Source of the DNA: an uncultured Pelagibacteraceae bacterium
GTDB taxonomy: Bacteria; Pseudomonadota; Alphaproteobacteria; Pelagibacterales; Pelagibacteraceae
NCBI GenBank assembly: GCA_902519375.1
Contig: CABYJS010000007.1
Location: 1 to 45,279 of the forward strand
Direction: 5' to 3'
DNA: 45,279 nucleotides
This document shows, piece by piece, positions 7,702-17,133 of this stretch (within the stretch, counting starts at the first letter, position 1; every line of letters begins with the position of its first letter). The translations under genes and the position numbers were made by a program. The notes beneath the pieces were generated by a model. The model was given only the letters and a program-made list of their open reading frames with translations. It did no database searches and had not been told where the DNA came from.

Positions 7702-8520
7702 ATGACAAAAGTAATGAAAGAAAAGTTTAAAATAGTAATTTTTACTGATTTAGATGGCTCACTTTTACATAGAGATACTTTTAAATTTGATACAATCAAA
7801 AATTATATTTCAGGCCTTGTAGATCTCGGAATAATTATAATTCCAAATTCAAGTAAAACTGAAAAAGAAATTGAAAAATTTAATGAGGAGCTTGGTGTTA
7901 AGCTACCTTATATTTCAGAAAATGGATCATCAATACAGGGTTTAAATCTCATTAACGTAAATTTTCCTAATAAGATCATTCTAAGTAGAGAGAAAGAGGA
8001 ATTGTTAAAAATTTTTATAAATAGAGTCCCTGAACAATTAAGGGATAAATGTGTTCAAATATCTAAAATAAATAAAAAAGATCAAGAAAAAATATTTGGT
8101 CAAAAAGATGATAATCTTAAAAACGCTCTGAATAGAAAATATACATTACCTTTTTTGTTTAGGGGTGACAAAAACGAAAAAAACAAATTATTAAAAATTT
8201 TAAATTCTAGCTCATTAACTCTACAAGAAGGTGGTCGTGTTTTTAATCTTTGTGATAATATTAATAAAGTGAAATCAATGAATAGAGTAATTAAAATTTT
8301 AAAGAAAACTGAGGATAAGATTAAATCAATTGCAGTTGGTGACAATTACAATGATTTAGATATGCTTAAAAACTGTGATATACCCTGTTTAGTATTTAAC
8401 GACAAATTCAAGTTGGATCAAATAAATATAGATAATTTAATATTTTCTAATAAGCCATCTCCTGAAGGCTGGGCTGATGTGATAAAAAAAGCGCTAGTTA
8501 AATTAGGATATAATGATTAA
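7702..8520 (+). CDS. HAD phosphatase, mannosyl/glucosyl-3-phosphoglycerate phosphatase
   Basis: A 272-residue haloacid dehalogenase-type phosphatase with TDLDGSLL at residues 15-22 (nucleophile Asp16, general acid Asp18) and AVGDNYNDLDML near the C-terminus for magnesium binding. A cap domain lies between them, as in the mannosyl-3-phosphoglycerate phosphatase family. It removes phosphate from glucosyl- or mannosyl-3-phosphoglycerate to give the compatible solute. It sits 8 bp before the matching synthase gene, which fixes the pathway. An in-frame ATG at codon 5 is an alternative start. Glucosyl rather than mannosyl specificity is inferred from the neighbours. Confidence 0.88.
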   Translation: MTKVMKEKFKIVIFTDLDGSLLHRDTFKFDTIKNYISGLVDLGIIIIPNSSKTEKEIEKFNEELGVKLPYISENGSSIQGLNLINVNFPNKIILSREKEELLKIFINRVPEQLRDKCVQISKINKKDQEKIFGQKDDNLKNALNRKYTLPFLFRGDKNEKNKLLKILNSSSLTLQEGGRVFNLCDNINKVKSMNRVIKILKKTEDKIKSIAVGDNYNDLDMLKNCDIPCLVFNDKFKLDQINIDNLIFSNKPSPEGWADVIKKALVKLGYND

Positions 8521-8528
8521 GATTTCTA

Positions 8529-9749
8529 ATGAGTGAATTTTCTCAGAATGGAATAATTTCAACCCTTCACGACTTTGGAACAAGGTCCACAAGTGAAATT
8601 GAAAAAGATTTACTAGAATTTTCAAAAGAAAGGAAAATGGAATTAATTTTACCATGTCTTTATTCAGAATTAGAGGGTTCAGCGTTACCAAAAATAGTAG
8701 AAGAGATAAGTGAAACTAAATACTTAGATCATATTATTGTTGGTCTTGATAAAGCAAATGAAAAACAAGCTAAAAAAGCGTGGAAATTTTTTAAAAAACT
8801 TAAAACCCCTTTCTCAATTCTTTGGAATGACGGTCCTGCTTTAAAAAAACTTGATCAAGAATTAAAAAAAAAAGAACTTTCACCAAATGAGCTAGGTAAA
8901 GGTCGAAATGTTTGGTATTGCATTGGTATGTCTATTGCTAGAGACACAGCTCGTTCAGTTGCACTTCATGACTGTGATATTAAAACATATGATAGAAGAA
9001 TGTTAGCAAAACTATTCTATCCAGTTGTTAATCCACTTTTTAACTTTGAATTTTGTAAAGGCTATTATCCTAGGGTAGCAAATAACAAAATGAATGGTCG
9101 AGTTGCAAGATTACTTGTTTTCCCTTTATTAACTGCATTAGAAAAAACTATTGGTAAAAGTGATTACTTAGATTTTATGAAATCATTTAAATATCCTTTA
9201 GCTGGTGAATTTTCGTTTAGACGAAATGTTTTACCTGAACTAAGAATATCCTCAGACTGGGGCATTGAAGTAGGTATACTATCTGAAATGCAAAGAAGTT
9301 TTTCTCCACAAAATATTTGTCAGGTTGATTTAGCTGATACATATGATCATAAGCATCAAATTTTATCTATTGATGACGAGACAAAAGGTTTATCTAGAAT
9401 GTCTATTGATATAATAAAAACATTTATAAAAAAACTCGCAACCCAAGGTAATTCGTTTAGTAGAGAGAAGTTTAGATCTTTAAAAGCAACTTATTATAGA
9501 TCTGCTTTAGACCTTATTGATATTTATAGGAGTGATGCTGACATGAATGGACTTCAATTTGATTCTCATACAGAGGAAAAAGCAGTTGAATTGTTTGCAG
9601 AAAATATAATGAAAGCTGGAGAGTCTTTTGTACTAAACCCTATGGATACACCTTTTATTCCAACTTGGAGTAGAGTAAAAAGTGCTATTCCAAATTTTTT
9701 AAAAAGATTAGAAGAAACAGTTAATGAAGATAACAAAAAATATAGTTAA
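8529..9749 (+). CDS. gpgS: glucosyl-3-phosphoglycerate synthase
   Basis: A 406-residue retaining glycosyltransferase of the GT81 type. LPCLYSELEGSALPKIVEEI begins the nucleotide-sugar domain at residue 41, the metal-binding Asp-Cys-Asp is at 148-150 (LHDCDIKTYDRRM), and GRVARLLVFPLLTALE and DWGIEVGILSEM follow, all typical of bacterial glucosyl-3-phosphoglycerate synthases. It joins glucose from a nucleotide donor to 3-phosphoglycerate in the cytoplasm. The stop codon overlaps the next gene's ATG by 1 nt, so translation is coupled. Glucosylglycerate is a negatively charged osmolyte that can replace glutamate when nitrogen is short. Confidence 0.88.
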   Translation: MSEFSQNGIISTLHDFGTRSTSEIEKDLLEFSKERKMELILPCLYSELEGSALPKIVEEISETKYLDHIIVGLDKANEKQAKKAWKFFKKLKTPFSILWNDGPALKKLDQELKKKELSPNELGKGRNVWYCIGMSIARDTARSVALHDCDIKTYDRRMLAKLFYPVVNPLFNFEFCKGYYPRVANNKMNGRVARLLVFPLLTALEKTIGKSDYLDFMKSFKYPLAGEFSFRRNVLPELRISSDWGIEVGILSEMQRSFSPQNICQVDLADTYDHKHQILSIDDETKGLSRMSIDIIKTFIKKLATQGNSFSREKFRSLKATYYRSALDLIDIYRSDADMNGLQFDSHTEEKAVELFAENIMKAGESFVLNPMDTPFIPTWSRVKSAIPNFLKRLEETVNEDNKKYS

Positions 9750-11473
9750 TGTTATCTCCATCTGGTCAGAAGAAAATAGAAACAAAACTAAGAAATATTT
9801 ATCAATTCCTATATTCTAAAATAGAAATCGACCAATACTCTAAAGAGATAATTCAAATAATTAAAAAATTTAATAAAAAAAATAAAAAAAAGAATAAGTT
9901 AATTTCTGAAAAAACCTCAATTGTAATTTGCTACGGAGATAGTGTTTTTAACAGTAAACAAAAATATCAAATAAAAGGTTTTCAAAACTTTTACCAAAAA
10001 AAATTAATAAATTATTTTAATACAGTTCATTTCTTACCATTTTATCCATCAAGTAGTGACAGTGGTTTTGCAGTAAAAGATCATTATAAAATTGATAGTA
10101 AAATTGGTAAGTGGTCAAACATTTCAAATTTTGCAAAAAAAAACGATGTAATGGCTGATATAGTAATTAATCACTCATCTGCTAGAGGTTTGTGGTTTAG
10201 AAACTTTTTAAGAGAAAAAAAACCTGGTAAGAACTATTTTTTAACAGTCAATTCAAAATTTAATGCTTCTAAGGTTGTAAGACCTAGAGATCATGAATTA
10301 CTAAAAAAAATTAATATTTTTAAAAAAACTGAATACCTATGGAGAACTTTCAGTCCTGATCAGCTAGATTTAAATTTCAAAAATCCTGCAGTTTTATTAC
10401 GATTTATTAAGATAATGATAAATCTTGTAAATCACGGTGTAACAATTTTTAGGTTGGATGCGATTGCTTATCTTTGGAAGGAAAGTGGAACTAAATGTAT
10501 AAATTTAAAACAAACTCATGAAATAATAAAACTCTTCAGACTAATTTGTAGTTTTTTGAATGTAAAAACAATTTTAGTTACAGAAACAAATTTACCAGAG
10601 AGAGAGAATTTAAGTTATTTTGGAGAAAAAGATGAAGCTAATTGGATTTATAATTTTTCCTTATCTCCCCTTCTAATTCATGCTTTTTTGTTTGAAAATA
10701 GTTTTTATCTTAATAGATGGAGTAAACAATTACCCTCAACAAAACCAGGTAACAATTATCTTAACTTTATTGCTTCTCATGATGGTATAGGAATGAGACC
10801 AGCTGAAGGAATTCTTAATAAAAAATCAATAAAAAATTTACTAAGTAGATTAAAAAAGAATGGTTCAAAATTTTCTTATAGGAAAATTAAAGATAAATCT
10901 AAAAAGGTTTATGAGGCGAATATAACTGTTTTTAATGCTTTAAAAAAATCTGATATTGATAAAGAAGGTAAATTTTACTTTGAAAGATATATTTCAGCTC
11001 ATGCAATAATGATTTCTTTTGAAGGTGTACCAGCAATTTACTTTAATTCATTATTTGGTACGTCAAATGATGAGGCTAAATATATAATAACTGGAAATAA
11101 TCGAGATGTAAATCGATACCGATGGAACCAAAAAGTTATTCAAAGTAACCTTAAAAACTCAAAATCTAAACAAAGTATTTTTTATAAAAGTATAACAAAT
11201 CTCTTAAGTATTAAAACGAAACAAAAAGCATTTCACCCAAATGCTTCAAGAACTACTCTAAATATGGGTTCAAAAATATTTTGTTTTCAAAGAACAAGTA
11301 TTGATAAAAACCAAACAATTATATGTGTAACTAATTTATCCTCAAAAACTCAATATCCTTTATTTAATAAAAAATTTATAAATTGGAAAAATCTAATTAA
11401 TAAAAAGATTAATATTTTACCTAATAAAAGATTGAAGCTTGAACCATTTCAAACTATTTGGCTATCTAATTAG
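9749..11473 (+). CDS. GH13 glucosylglycerate phosphorylase (sucrose phosphorylase-like)
   Basis: A 574-residue alpha-amylase superfamily enzyme of the sucrose phosphorylase group. HFLPFYPSSSDSGFAV is near residue 94, DIVINHSS near 137, the nucleophile is Asp237 (IFRLDAIAY), the acid/base Glu279 (VTETNLPE), and the transition-state Asp345 (ASHDGIGMRP). The conserved second half of the barrel contains PAIYFNSLFGT. In this subfamily, members next to glucosyl-3-phosphoglycerate synthase are glucosylglycerate phosphorylases, releasing glucose 1-phosphate and glycerate. A sucrose phosphorylase role is the main alternative. The gene overlaps the synthase by 1 nt and its 3' end overlaps the convergent gene by 8 nt. 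Confidence 0.85.
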   Translation: MLSPSGQKKIETKLRNIYQFLYSKIEIDQYSKEIIQIIKKFNKKNKKKNKLISEKTSIVICYGDSVFNSKQKYQIKGFQNFYQKKLINYFNTVHFLPFYPSSSDSGFAVKDHYKIDSKIGKWSNISNFAKKNDVMADIVINHSSARGLWFRNFLREKKPGKNYFLTVNSKFNASKVVRPRDHELLKKINIFKKTEYLWRTFSPDQLDLNFKNPAVLLRFIKIMINLVNHGVTIFRLDAIAYLWKESGTKCINLKQTHEIIKLFRLICSFLNVKTILVTETNLPERENLSYFGEKDEANWIYNFSLSPLLIHAFLFENSFYLNRWSKQLPSTKPGNNYLNFIASHDGIGMRPAEGILNKKSIKNLLSRLKKNGSKFSYRKIKDKSKKVYEANITVFNALKKSDIDKEGKFYFERYISAHAIMISFEGVPAIYFNSLFGTSNDEAKYIITGNNRDVNRYRWNQKVIQSNLKNSKSKQSIFYKSITNLLSIKTKQKAFHPNASRTTLNMGSKIFCFQRTSIDKNQTIICVTNLSSKTQYPLFNKKFINWKNLINKKINILPNKRLKLEPFQTIWLSN

Positions 11474-11867
11474 ATAATGCTTTTTTCAAGAATTTTTGAT
11501 CAAGTTTGCAGTCTAAATAACCCCTTTTAACAACATTGAGATACCTTTCCGTAGGAAATCTGAAAGGTGTTTTTTGTACCATCGTATATGTCATCACTTT
11601 TTTGTCGTAATGATAAAAATAAAATTTTTTATATAATATTGGAAAATCTTCATAAACATCTAATCTTTTTTCATCACTTTTGGATATTTCGAATAGTCCG
11701 CCTGGTACAAGTGAATTTTTATTTGGTTCGATATCGGCAGCGCGATATTTGCTTCTAAACGTTAATCGAAAATCTTTTAAATTAATCTTTTTAAGAAAAA
11801 CGCTATCTTTGCATCTTCTTTTCATTTGAAAATGATGAAGGTTACTACCGTAAGCAAAATATAACAT
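11466..11867 (-). CDS. gamma-glutamylcyclotransferase-like (AIG2 family) protein
   Basis: A 133-residue protein starting MLYFAYGSNL, where YGSNL (residues 6-10) is the family's substrate-binding loop. GGLFEISKSDEKRLDVYEDFP matches the central strand and the acidic helix of the fold. Relatives cleave gamma-glutamyl amino acids to 5-oxoproline, for example in glutathione turnover, though bacterial members are often uncharacterised. Length is normal for the domain. It converges on the GH13 gene with an 8-nt overlap of coding ends and lies 4 bp after the upstream methyltransferase gene on its own strand. Confidence 0.82.
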   Translation of the reverse strand: MLYFAYGSNLHHFQMKRRCKDSVFLKKINLKDFRLTFRSKYRAADIEPNKNSLVPGGLFEISKSDEKRLDVYEDFPILYKKFYFYHYDKKVMTYTMVQKTPFRFPTERYLNVVKRGYLDCKLDQKFLKKALSN

Positions 11868-11871
11868 TTTT

Positions 11872-12570
11872 TTATATCTTTTTTAAAATAAATAAATGTA
11901 CAGGTGTATTATTTTTATTTATTTTTAAACCCTTGATAATCTTAACAGAAATTAAATGACCAAACCAATCAGATAGTAAATATGGAAAAAAATTGGCTTC
12001 TACCCCAAATGGATCCATCTTACCTGAAGCAATAACACCATGTTGATCTGTATGTTCTATGATTATAAAACCATTTTTTTTAAGTTGATTTAACCAAGCC
12101 TGAAGCGCTTTTCTGGGATCAAAACTTTGATCTAAAGAATTTGAGTAGACAAAATCGAAATTATTTAACCATTCCTTTTTTTCTTCATGAAAATCATGAG
12201 TCACTGAGTCTTTATAATTTTCAGCAGTATCTGAGATATCTGTGCCGATAACATGAAATTTGTTTTTTTTTTTATTAAAAAAATTTTGCTCAAATCCATT
12301 TCTAGAGCCATGGCATATACCTTTAATAATACCTGTGCTGACATTTTCTAATAAAAACTCACTTATTTTCTCTAAAGTTTTTTCATCTGCCCAGACATGT
12401 TCAATCTTTTTTTTATTATAAGAAATCTGAGTTTCTTTGTATTCATCATAATTTTTATACTTGTAAATCTTAACTAATTCACCTGTATTGTTTACTTTAG
12501 AAATTCTGTAGCCTAATTTAAATAACATCTGATTTATGGTATTTTTAATAATACTTAATAAATTCTTCAT
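11872..12570 (-). CDS. class I SAM-dependent methyltransferase-like protein
   Basis: A 232-residue protein. The N-terminal 45 residues are basic and partly hydrophobic. A Rossmann-like core begins with IIKGICHGSRNGFEQNFF, followed by HVIGTDISDTAENY (the acidic residue that would hold the SAM ribose), FDFVYSNSLDQS and a WLNQLKKNGFIIIEHTDQHG strand. The glycine motif is HGSRNG rather than GxGxG, so the fit is loose. Substrate is unknown; sugar or small-molecule methylation for surface glycans is one guess. It lies 5 bp after cinA and 4 bp before the AIG2-like gene. Confidence 0.7.
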   Translation of the reverse strand: MKNLLSIIKNTINQMLFKLGYRISKVNNTGELVKIYKYKNYDEYKETQISYNKKKIEHVWADEKTLEKISEFLLENVSTGIIKGICHGSRNGFEQNFFNKKKNKFHVIGTDISDTAENYKDSVTHDFHEEKKEWLNNFDFVYSNSLDQSFDPRKALQAWLNQLKKNGFIIIEHTDQHGVIASGKMDPFGVEANFFPYLLSDWFGHLISVKIIKGLKINKNNTPVHLFILKKI

Positions 12571-12575
12571 TAAGA

Positions 12576-13325
12576 TTATCTGTCTACTACTTCAATTTTT
12601 CTTTTATTCACAAAGTCTAAAATTTGAGAATTACAAATATCAATTTTAGATTGATCTTCTGAACGAAGTACAATTGAAACACCTAATTTACCAGCATGAA
12701 AAAATGGATAACTTCCTATTTCAACATCTTTGTTTTCATTTTGAATTTTAGTTATATTTTCAGCAATTTCACTCTCAACAGTTCTTAAACTAATAGTTTG
12801 ACTTAAAACAGGTTCACCGCCTACTATCTTATTTTTTAAACCTCCTAACATTGATTTTAAAATCGATGGAACTCCTGGAAGACAAAAGACATTTTCAACG
12901 CTAAAACCTGGGGCTCCACTGGTAGGGTTTAAAATGAGTTCAGCATTCTCAGGCATCTTAACCATTTTTTGTCTGCCTTCATTAAATTCACCAGGCTTAT
13001 AATATGCCTCTAAAATTTTAAACGCTTCTTTATGAATTTCATATTTTATACCAAAAGCTTTTGAGACAGACTGAGCCGTGATATCATCATGAGTTGGACC
13101 TATACCACCAGTTGTAAAAACATAATTTTTTTCTTTTCTCAAAACATTAAGTGTATCAACTATAGTTTTTTCTATATCAGGAATAACTCTTACCTCACTA
13201 ACTATAACTCCAATAGAATTAAGCCATGTTGCTAAAGTACTTGTGTTGGTATCCTGAGTTCTGCCAGAAAGAATTTCATTCCCAATAATTAATATGGCGG
13301 CATTTACTTTTGTGTTTTTCGTCAT
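12576..13325 (-). CDS. CinA-like molybdopterin-binding domain protein
   Basis: A 249-residue protein made up of the MoaB/Mog-type domain found at the N-terminus of CinA: AAILIIGNEILSGRTQDTNT at residues 9-28 and TTGGIGPTHDDITAQSV further on, plus the PENAELILNPTSGAPGF segment. Full-length CinA also has a C-terminal nicotinamide-nucleotide amidase domain, which is missing here. The likely activity of this domain in related proteins is ADP-ribose or NMN pyrophosphate hydrolysis; that is family knowledge. Its start lies only 20 bp from the divergent sfsA start. Confidence 0.85.
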   Translation of the reverse strand: MTKNTKVNAAILIIGNEILSGRTQDTNTSTLATWLNSIGVIVSEVRVIPDIEKTIVDTLNVLRKEKNYVFTTGGIGPTHDDITAQSVSKAFGIKYEIHKEAFKILEAYYKPGEFNEGRQKMVKMPENAELILNPTSGAPGFSVENVFCLPGVPSILKSMLGGLKNKIVGGEPVLSQTISLRTVESEIAENITKIQNENKDVEIGSYPFFHAGKLGVSIVLRSEDQSKIDICNSQILDFVNKRKIEVVDR

Positions 13326-13339
13326 TTTATATATATAAT
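13310..13339 (+). promoter_or_regulatory. candidate leaderless promoter of sfsA (and possibly cinA)
   Basis: A perfect TATAAT lies at 13334-13339, with TTGTGT at 13310-13315 and an 18-bp spacer. The expected start point, 6-7 nt past the -10 box, falls on or next to the A of the sfsA ATG at 13346, so the transcript would have almost no leader. The same alternating TATATA stretch can act as a -10 element on the other strand for cinA, whose ATG is at 13325. Sequence-based guess. Confidence 0.4.
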
Positions 13340-13345
13340 TTGAAA

Positions 13346-14044
13346 ATGGAATTTACCAAGTCTTTAATAAAAGGCAAATTAATCAAAAGATATAAACGTT
13401 TTTTTGTTGATATCCAATTAGATAACGAAACTGTAACTGCTCATTGTCCCAATACAGGTTCTATGAAGGGTCTTCTAGATGAGGGTAACAAAGTTTATTT
13501 ACTTAAAAACGATGATCCTAAAAGAAAACTTAAATATGGTTTAGAAATAATTGAAGCACAAAAAAACTTAGTTGGAGTAAATACGCACATGGCAAATAAG
13601 ATTGTTAACCATGGATTAACTAATAATTTAATAGAAGAGTTAAAAAATAATGACTTGATTAAACCAGAAGTTTTTTTTAACAAAGAAACTAGATTTGACT
13701 TCTTAGTTGAGAAAAATGAACAAAAGAGCTTTATCGAAGTAAAAAATGTTACTCTTTTCAGGGATAAAAAAACTGCTGAATTTCCTGATGCAGTAACAAC
13801 AAGAGGCTCAAAACACTTACTCACCCTTATTGATGCCATAAAGAAAGGGTATAAATCATACTTAATATTTTTAGTTCAGATCCAAAATATGGAATATTTT
13901 AAAATAGCTAAAGATATTGATAATGAATATTATAAGAATTATTTAATAGCAAAAAAAGCAGGTGTTAATTTTTTAGCTTATAGATGTAAAATAAGTTCAA
14001 AAGAAATTTTAATAGAAAAAAAAATTAAAATAATTGATGAATAA
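13346..14044 (+). CDS. sfsA: SfsA family protein (sugar fermentation stimulation protein)
   Basis: A 232-residue SfsA protein with TAHCPNTGSMKGLL near residue 32, then RFDFLVEKNEQKSFIEVKNVTLF and AEFPDAVTTRGSKHLLTL. The last two carry the Asp, Glu and Lys of a nuclease-like PD-(D/E)xK site. The cellular role is poorly known; family members have been described as DNA-binding regulators of sugar genes or as nuclease-fold proteins. The longer frame from 13310 is rejected because the family starts at MEFTKSLIKG (ATG 13346). It overlaps map by 8 nt, and a nine-gene run follows. Confidence 0.9.
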   Translation: MEFTKSLIKGKLIKRYKRFFVDIQLDNETVTAHCPNTGSMKGLLDEGNKVYLLKNDDPKRKLKYGLEIIEAQKNLVGVNTHMANKIVNHGLTNNLIEELKNNDLIKPEVFFNKETRFDFLVEKNEQKSFIEVKNVTLFRDKKTAEFPDAVTTRGSKHLLTLIDAIKKGYKSYLIFLVQIQNMEYFKIAKDIDNEYYKNYLIAKKAGVNFLAYRCKISSKEILIEKKIKIIDE

Positions 14045-14810
14045 TTATTCAGAAAAATTTGAAAAAATGAGAATTGCAGGAAAACTGGCTGCTCAAACTT
14101 TAGATATGCTTACTGAAAATATCAAAGAGGGTATATCCACTGCTTATATTGATAAACTTGGATACGAATTTATACGTGATAATGGAGGTTACTCTGCCCC
14201 ACTATACTACAGAGGTTTTAATAAATCTTTATGTACTTCACTTAATCATGTTGTTTGCCATGGTATACCTTCAGAGGACAGAATTTTAGAAGATGGTGAT
14301 GCGGTAAATGTTGATGTCACTGCAATTTTAAATGAACATTATGGTGATACGAGTAGAATGTTTTGTATTGGAGACTCATCAATAAAATTAAAAAATCTTG
14401 TAGATGCAACATACGAGGGTATGATGAAAGCGATTTTAATTTTAAAACCTGGAATTAAACTTGGAGATATTGGTTTTGAGATACAATCATATGTTGAAGA
14501 AAAAGGTTTTTCAGTTGTTAGAGATTTTTGTGGGCATGGTATTAGTAAATCATTTCATGAATCACCAAATATTCTTCACTATGGAAGCAAAAATACTGGA
14601 ATTGAAATAAAACCTGGTATGACATTTACAATTGAACCTATGATAAATGCAGGAAAGTTTGGCACAAAAGTGCTTAATGATGGATGGACTGCGGTTACTA
14701 AAGATAAATCTTTATCTGCACAATTTGAACATACTGTAGGAATTACAGAAAATGGTTATGAAATCTTTACAGAATCTGTTAAAGGTTATTCAAAGCCTCC
14801 TTACTTATAA
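14037..14810 (+). CDS. map: methionine aminopeptidase, type I
   Basis: Removes the initiator methionine from new proteins. The 257-residue enzyme carries the metal ligands of the type I family: the Asp pair in DAVNVDVTAILNEHYGDTSR, His in GHGISKSFHESP, and Glu in FTIEPMIN and AQFEHTVGIT. The length is typical of bacterial forms without an N-terminal extension. I chose ATG at 14037; a TTG directly before it (14034) would add one residue. It overlaps sfsA's end by 8 nt and is followed after 3 bp by purB. Confidence 0.95.
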   Translation: MNNYSEKFEKMRIAGKLAAQTLDMLTENIKEGISTAYIDKLGYEFIRDNGGYSAPLYYRGFNKSLCTSLNHVVCHGIPSEDRILEDGDAVNVDVTAILNEHYGDTSRMFCIGDSSIKLKNLVDATYEGMMKAILILKPGIKLGDIGFEIQSYVEEKGFSVVRDFCGHGISKSFHESPNILHYGSKNTGIEIKPGMTFTIEPMINAGKFGTKVLNDGWTAVTKDKSLSAQFEHTVGITENGYEIFTESVKGYSKPPYL

Positions 14811-14813
14811 TTA

Positions 14814-16106
14814 ATGATTAAAAGATACTCGCGAAAAGAACTTACTGATATTTGGTCAGAAGAAAATAAATACAAAATTTGGCTAGATGTAGAAGTTGCT
14901 GCAGCACAAGCAATGGAAAAACTTGGTCAAATACCAAAAGGAGTTTCTTCTGTTGTAAGAAAAAAAGCCAAAATAAATGTAAAAAGAATTCATCAAATAG
15001 AGGGTCAAGTTAAACATGATGTTATTGCTTTTTTAACTTCTGTTACTGAAAAAGCTGGAATAAAAGCGAGATACTTACACCAAGGTATGACCTCTTCAGA
15101 TGTAGTAGATACAAGTTTTAACATTCAGCTAATTCAATCTGGAAAAGTTATTCTTAAAGATTTAGATCAAATTTTAAAAGTACTTAAAAAACAAGCAAAG
15201 AAATATAAGTATACTCCTTGTATGGGTAGAAGCCATGGTATTCATGCAGAGCCAATAACCTTTGGTTTAAAGTTAGCTTCTTTCTACGAAGAATTTAAAA
15301 GAAATAGAAAAAGATTGATTGATGCTATAGATGAAGTCTCTACATGCGCTATATCAGGTGCGGTAGGAACTTTTGCAAACATTCATCCAAACGTCGAAAA
15401 ACATGTTGCAAAAAGACTTAATTTAAAGGTAGAGCCTATTTCAACTCAAATTATTCCAAGAGACCGTCATGCATTCTATTTTTCAGTTTTAGGAATAATT
15501 GCAGGATCAATTGAAAGAGTCGCCATAGAAATAAGACATTTACAAAGAACTGAGGTTTATGAATTACAAGAATATTTCTCAAAAAATCAAAAAGGTTCTT
15601 CAGCAATGCCACATAAAAAAAATCCAATATTAAGTGAAAATTTAACTGGTCTTGCAAGAATGGTAAGAAGTGCTGTGATCCCTGCTCTTGAAAATATAGC
15701 CTTATGGCATGAAAGAGATATTTCTCATTCAAGTGTTGAAAGAAATATTGGACCAGATGCAAACATTACAACAGATTTTGCTTTAGTTAGACTTACAAAC
15801 ATTTTAGATAATATGATTGTTTATCCAAAGAGGATGTTAGAAAATTTAAACATAACTAAAGGATTAATATTCTCTCAAGAGTTGATGCTCGAACTCACAA
15901 AAACTGGTCTAAGTAGGGAAAAATCATACAAAATGGTTCAAAGTTACGCAAAAAAATGTTTTGCTGAAAACTTGGATTTGTTTAATGTCATTCAATCTGA
16001 CAGATACATAATGAGTAAGATTTCACCAAAAAAATTAAGGTCTATTTTTAGTTATTCTAAACATTTCAAGAATGTGAATTTAATTTTTAGGAGAGTAATG
16101 AAATAA
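14814..16106 (+). CDS. purB: adenylosuccinate lyase
   Basis: Catalyses two fumarate-releasing steps of purine synthesis: SAICAR to AICAR and adenylosuccinate to AMP. The 430-residue protein has the fumarase/ASL superfamily signature [11 protein letters not shown], with the mobile catalytic Ser, and [11 protein letters not shown] and [10 protein letters not shown] that supply active-site residues. Length matches the short PurB group. It is the first of five contiguous purine genes and overlaps purC by 1 nt. Confidence 0.96.
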   Translation: MIKRYSRKELTDIWSEENKYKIWLDVEVAAAQAMEKLGQIPKGVSSVVRKKAKINVKRIHQIEGQVKHDVIAFLTSVTEKAGIKARYLHQGMTSSDVVDTSFNIQLIQSGKVILKDLDQILKVLKKQAKKYKYTPCMGRSHGIHAEPITFGLKLASFYEEFKRNRKRLIDAIDEVSTCAISGAVGTFANIHPNVEKHVAKRLNLKVEPISTQIIPRDRHAFYFSVLGIIAGSIERVAIEIRHLQRTEVYELQEYFSKNQKGSSAMPHKKNPILSENLTGLARMVRSAVIPALENIALWHERDISHSSVERNIGPDANITTDFALVRLTNILDNMIVYPKRMLENLNITKGLIFSQELMLELTKTGLSREKSYKMVQSYAKKCFAENLDLFNVIQSDRYIMSKISPKKLRSIFSYSKHFKNVNLIFRRVMK

Positions 16107-16891
16107 TGAAAAAGGGTAAAAAGTTATACGAAGGAAAAGCTAAAATTATCTACGCTACTCAAGATAAAGATTTGGTTATTCAATATTTCAAAGATGATGC
16201 AACTGCATTTAATAACCAAAAAAAGAGTACTATTGAAGGCAAGGGTGTTTTAAATAATAGAATTTCAGAACATATTCTTTCAAATCTATCTCAAATTGGA
16301 ATTAAAAATCATTTAGTTAAACGTCTAAACATGAGGGAACAAATTATCAAATTAGTAGAAATTATCCCTATAGAGTTCATCGTTAGAAATGTTGCGACTG
16401 GGTCTTTGACAAAAAGACTTGGCATTGAGGATGGTACAGTACTTAAAGAACCATTAATTGAGTATTGCTTAAAAGATGACAATCTCGGTGACCCGTTAAT
16501 AGCTGAAGAACATATCTATGCATTTGAGTGGGCAAATAAAAAAGAAATAGAAAAAATTAAAAAGATGATCCTTAGAATAAATGATTTTATGATTGGAATG
16601 TTCAGAGGAATTGGGATTAAACTAATAGATTTTAAGTTAGAATTTGGAAGAATTAAGTCAGATGGAAAAGATGAAATAATTCTTGCAGATGAAATAAGTC
16701 CTGATACTTGCAGGCTATGGGATTCTGTAACCGATAAAAAACTTGATAAAGACAGATTTAGAAAAGATCTCGGAGATTTAATACCAGCCTATACAGAAGT
16801 TGCAAAAAGATTAGGTATTCTTCATGAACAATCAAATGTATCTGCAGTTAATGTAACTAAATTGTCATCAGTTAAAAAAAAAAGTAAATGA
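16106..16891 (+). CDS. purC: SAICAR synthetase
   Basis: Joins aspartate to CAIR using ATP. The 261 residues begin with [12 protein letters not shown], the family's N-terminal nucleotide-binding strands. [14 protein letters not shown] and the signature [12 protein letters not shown] follow. The C-terminus has a short Lys/Ser tail. It overlaps purB by 1 nt and purS by 4 nt (ATGA), so translation is probably coupled. Confidence 0.96.
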   Translation: MKKGKKLYEGKAKIIYATQDKDLVIQYFKDDATAFNNQKKSTIEGKGVLNNRISEHILSNLSQIGIKNHLVKRLNMREQIIKLVEIIPIEFIVRNVATGSLTKRLGIEDGTVLKEPLIEYCLKDDNLGDPLIAEEHIYAFEWANKKEIEKIKKMILRINDFMIGMFRGIGIKLIDFKLEFGRIKSDGKDEIILADEISPDTCRLWDSVTDKKLDKDRFRKDLGDLIPAYTEVAKRLGILHEQSNVSAVNVTKLSSVKKKSK

Positions 16892-17130
16892 AAGTTTCAG
16901 CAATTATAACTCTTAAAAAAAATGTCTTAGACCCTCAAGGTAAGGTTATTCATCAAACTTTAGATGGAATGGGTTTTAAGGATGTTAGTGAAGTTAGGCA
17001 AGGTAAATATTTTGAAATTGATGTTAAAGAAAATGATCCAACAAAAGCTAAAGGGGTGGTTGAGGATATGTGCAAAAAACTTTTAGCTAATCTAGTTATT
17101 GAAAATTACAAAATTATTGAGATACAATAA
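16888..17130 (+). CDS. purS: phosphoribosylformylglycinamidine synthase, PurS subunit
   Basis: The small subunit that couples PurQ and PurL in the three-part FGAM synthase and helps channel ammonia. At 80 residues it has the family's normal length, with [18 protein letters not shown] and [11 protein letters not shown] as the characteristic stretches. It lies between purC (4-nt overlap) and purQ (3-bp gap). Its presence matches the short form of PurL found here. Confidence 0.95.
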   Translation: MKVSAIITLKKNVLDPQGKVIHQTLDGMGFKDVSEVRQGKYFEIDVKENDPTKAKGVVEDMCKKLLANLVIENYKIIEIQ

Positions 17131-17133
17131 TTA

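Noticed and set aside
15451..15762. 103-residue ORF opposite purB
   Set aside because: Antisense to the PurB catalytic region, with no motif and no ribosome-binding site.
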